64,000 nt of DNA from an uncultured Clostridium sp. (lineage in GTDB: Bacteria > Bacillota > Clostridia > Clostridiales > Clostridiaceae): assembly GCF_947036855.1 (NCBI RefSeq), contig NZ_CAMQRY010000001.1, forward strand, positions 1 through 64,000. Reading direction: 5' to 3'. Under the pieces are notes generated by a model that was given only the letters and a program-made list of their open reading frames with translations, was not told the origin of the DNA and did not search any database. A program made the translations under genes and the position numbers. Shown here in pieces: positions 63,369-64,000 of the stretch (positions are counted from its first letter, which is position 1; the number at the start of each line of letters is the position of its first letter).

Positions 63369-64000
63369 ATGGCGAGGAGTTTTAAAGATAGGGCTACAAT
63401 GAAAAAGAGAATGCATTTTGGTTTGGTATTTTTAATTGTGATATTTCTTTTGTTAATAATGAGAGTTGTATATATTACAGTATTCAAATATGAAGAGTAT
63501 TCAAGTAAGGCAATAGACCAGTGGACTAGTGATGTAAAGATAGCAGCGAAAAGAGGGAAGGTTTATGATAGAAATGGTAAAGAATTAGCAGTGAGTGGGA
63601 ATGTATATAGGGTAGATATAGACTTAAAAACAGTTGCTAAACATAATAAAGATAATAAAACAACTAATGAAAGTCTAGCACCGGGACTTGCAAAAGCATT
63701 AGAAATTGATGAGGCAAAAGTATTAAAACAATTGAATTTTAGACTTCCGTCAGGTGCACCAGCTCAAAGTTCTATTTTAGCTAGAAGAGTTGATAAAGAA
63801 AAAGCAGATAAGGTTAAGGATTTGGACATAAGTGGGATTATGGTATCGGCAGATACTATGAGATATTACCCAGAAGAGGAAGTTTTGTCACATGTACTTG
63901 GAACTACAAATTCGGATGGAAAAGGGCTTACAGGAGTTGAGCTTGTATATGATGAAATACTAGCGGGTTCACCAGGTAGAAGAATAACTGAAATTGCAAA
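63369..64000 (+). CDS. Second class B penicillin-binding protein (SpoVD-like), partial at the 3' end
   Basis: This reading frame is open to the end of the window: 210 full codons from ATG 63369, which has GGAGG upstream. It has a basic tail, a TM helix (about 17-37) and a pedestal domain with AAKRGKVYDRNGKELAVSGN, parallel to the preceding PBP. It continues with YYPEEEVLSHVLGTTNSDGK, so the transpeptidase domain would lie beyond the edge. By analogy to Bacillus, one of the pair would be vegetative (FtsI) and the other sporulation-specific (SpoVD). Confidence 0.92.
   Translation, partial: MARSFKDRATMKKRMHFGLVFLIVIFLLLIMRVVYITVFKYEEYSSKAIDQWTSDVKIAAKRGKVYDRNGKELAVSGNVYRVDIDLKTVAKHNKDNKTTNESLAPGLAKALEIDEAKVLKQLNFRLPSGAPAQSSILARRVDKEKADKVKDLDISGIMVSADTMRYYPEEEVLSHVLGTTNSDGKGLTGVELVYDEILAGSPGRRITEIA

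Overview
The window comes from a low-GC, spore-forming clostridial Firmicute. The base composition is very AT-rich, AGA is the dominant arginine codon, strong GGAGG-type ribosome binding sites are used and TTG starts are frequent. T-box leaders precede aminoacyl-tRNA synthetase genes, and sporulation genes are present (an alpha/beta SASP, PdaA-like and PdaB-like deacetylases, a YtxC-like protein and SpoVD-like PBPs). The gene order infC-rpmI-rplT, ktrBA, rRNA methyltransferase, pheST, zapA, U32 protease, mutS2 suggests Clostridium sensu lato; the species cannot be fixed from sequence alone. I see no insertion sequence, prophage, CRISPR array or integrase. Almost everything is chromosomal core, with a few accessory islands.

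Layout. 1-13.5 kb: exonuclease III, lactate dehydrogenase, a CLC chloride transporter, a MATE efflux pump divergent from its MerR regulator, a 47-aa small protein, a truncated-looking DUF262 protein, a membrane pyrophosphatase, an OmpR-type two-component system and an M16 peptidase. 13.5-30.5 kb: recX, a CvpA-like/transglutaminase membrane protein, T-box-controlled valS with folC, a hemolysin-III protein, an AI-2E permease with DUF4364, PdaB, a tandem OB-fold SSB-like protein, an orphan corrinoid adenosyltransferase, the asd-dapA-dapB operon, an SASP, a methyltransferase, Hsp33 and tRNA-Cys. 30.8-36.4 kb: a 1051-aa protein of unknown function, a Nudix hydrolase, a probable DUF6873 protein and YtxC.

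36.4-58.2 kb: infC-rpmI-rplT behind an attenuator leader, KtrBA potassium uptake, a SpoU-type rRNA methyltransferase, T-box-controlled pheST, zapA, U32-mutS2, DUF523, a HAD phosphatase, ribosomal protein L25/Ctc, a phosphohexomutase, a TPR protein, a cyclodeaminase-like protein, PdaA and ychF. 58.3-64 kb: an XRE regulator with a DUF2178 membrane protein, a selenocysteine tRNA on the minus strand with its own consensus promoter, and then the division/cell wall cluster: MraZ operator boxes, a decayed mraZ, rsmH, an ftsL-like gene and two tandem PBPs, the second cut by the window edge.

The most unusual points are these. mraZ is a pseudogene (two frame breaks and a large internal deletion), while its three 10-bp-spaced operator boxes remain intact. 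A selC gene sits just upstream. Two genes, infC and the XRE regulator, appear to start at AUU. The 1051-aa protein has three internal helical repeats and two copies of a PH-like motif. The DUF262 protein ends exactly where a nuclease half would normally begin. I do not see a clear new multi-gene defence or biosynthetic system; the 1051-aa protein is the best candidate for undescribed biology.
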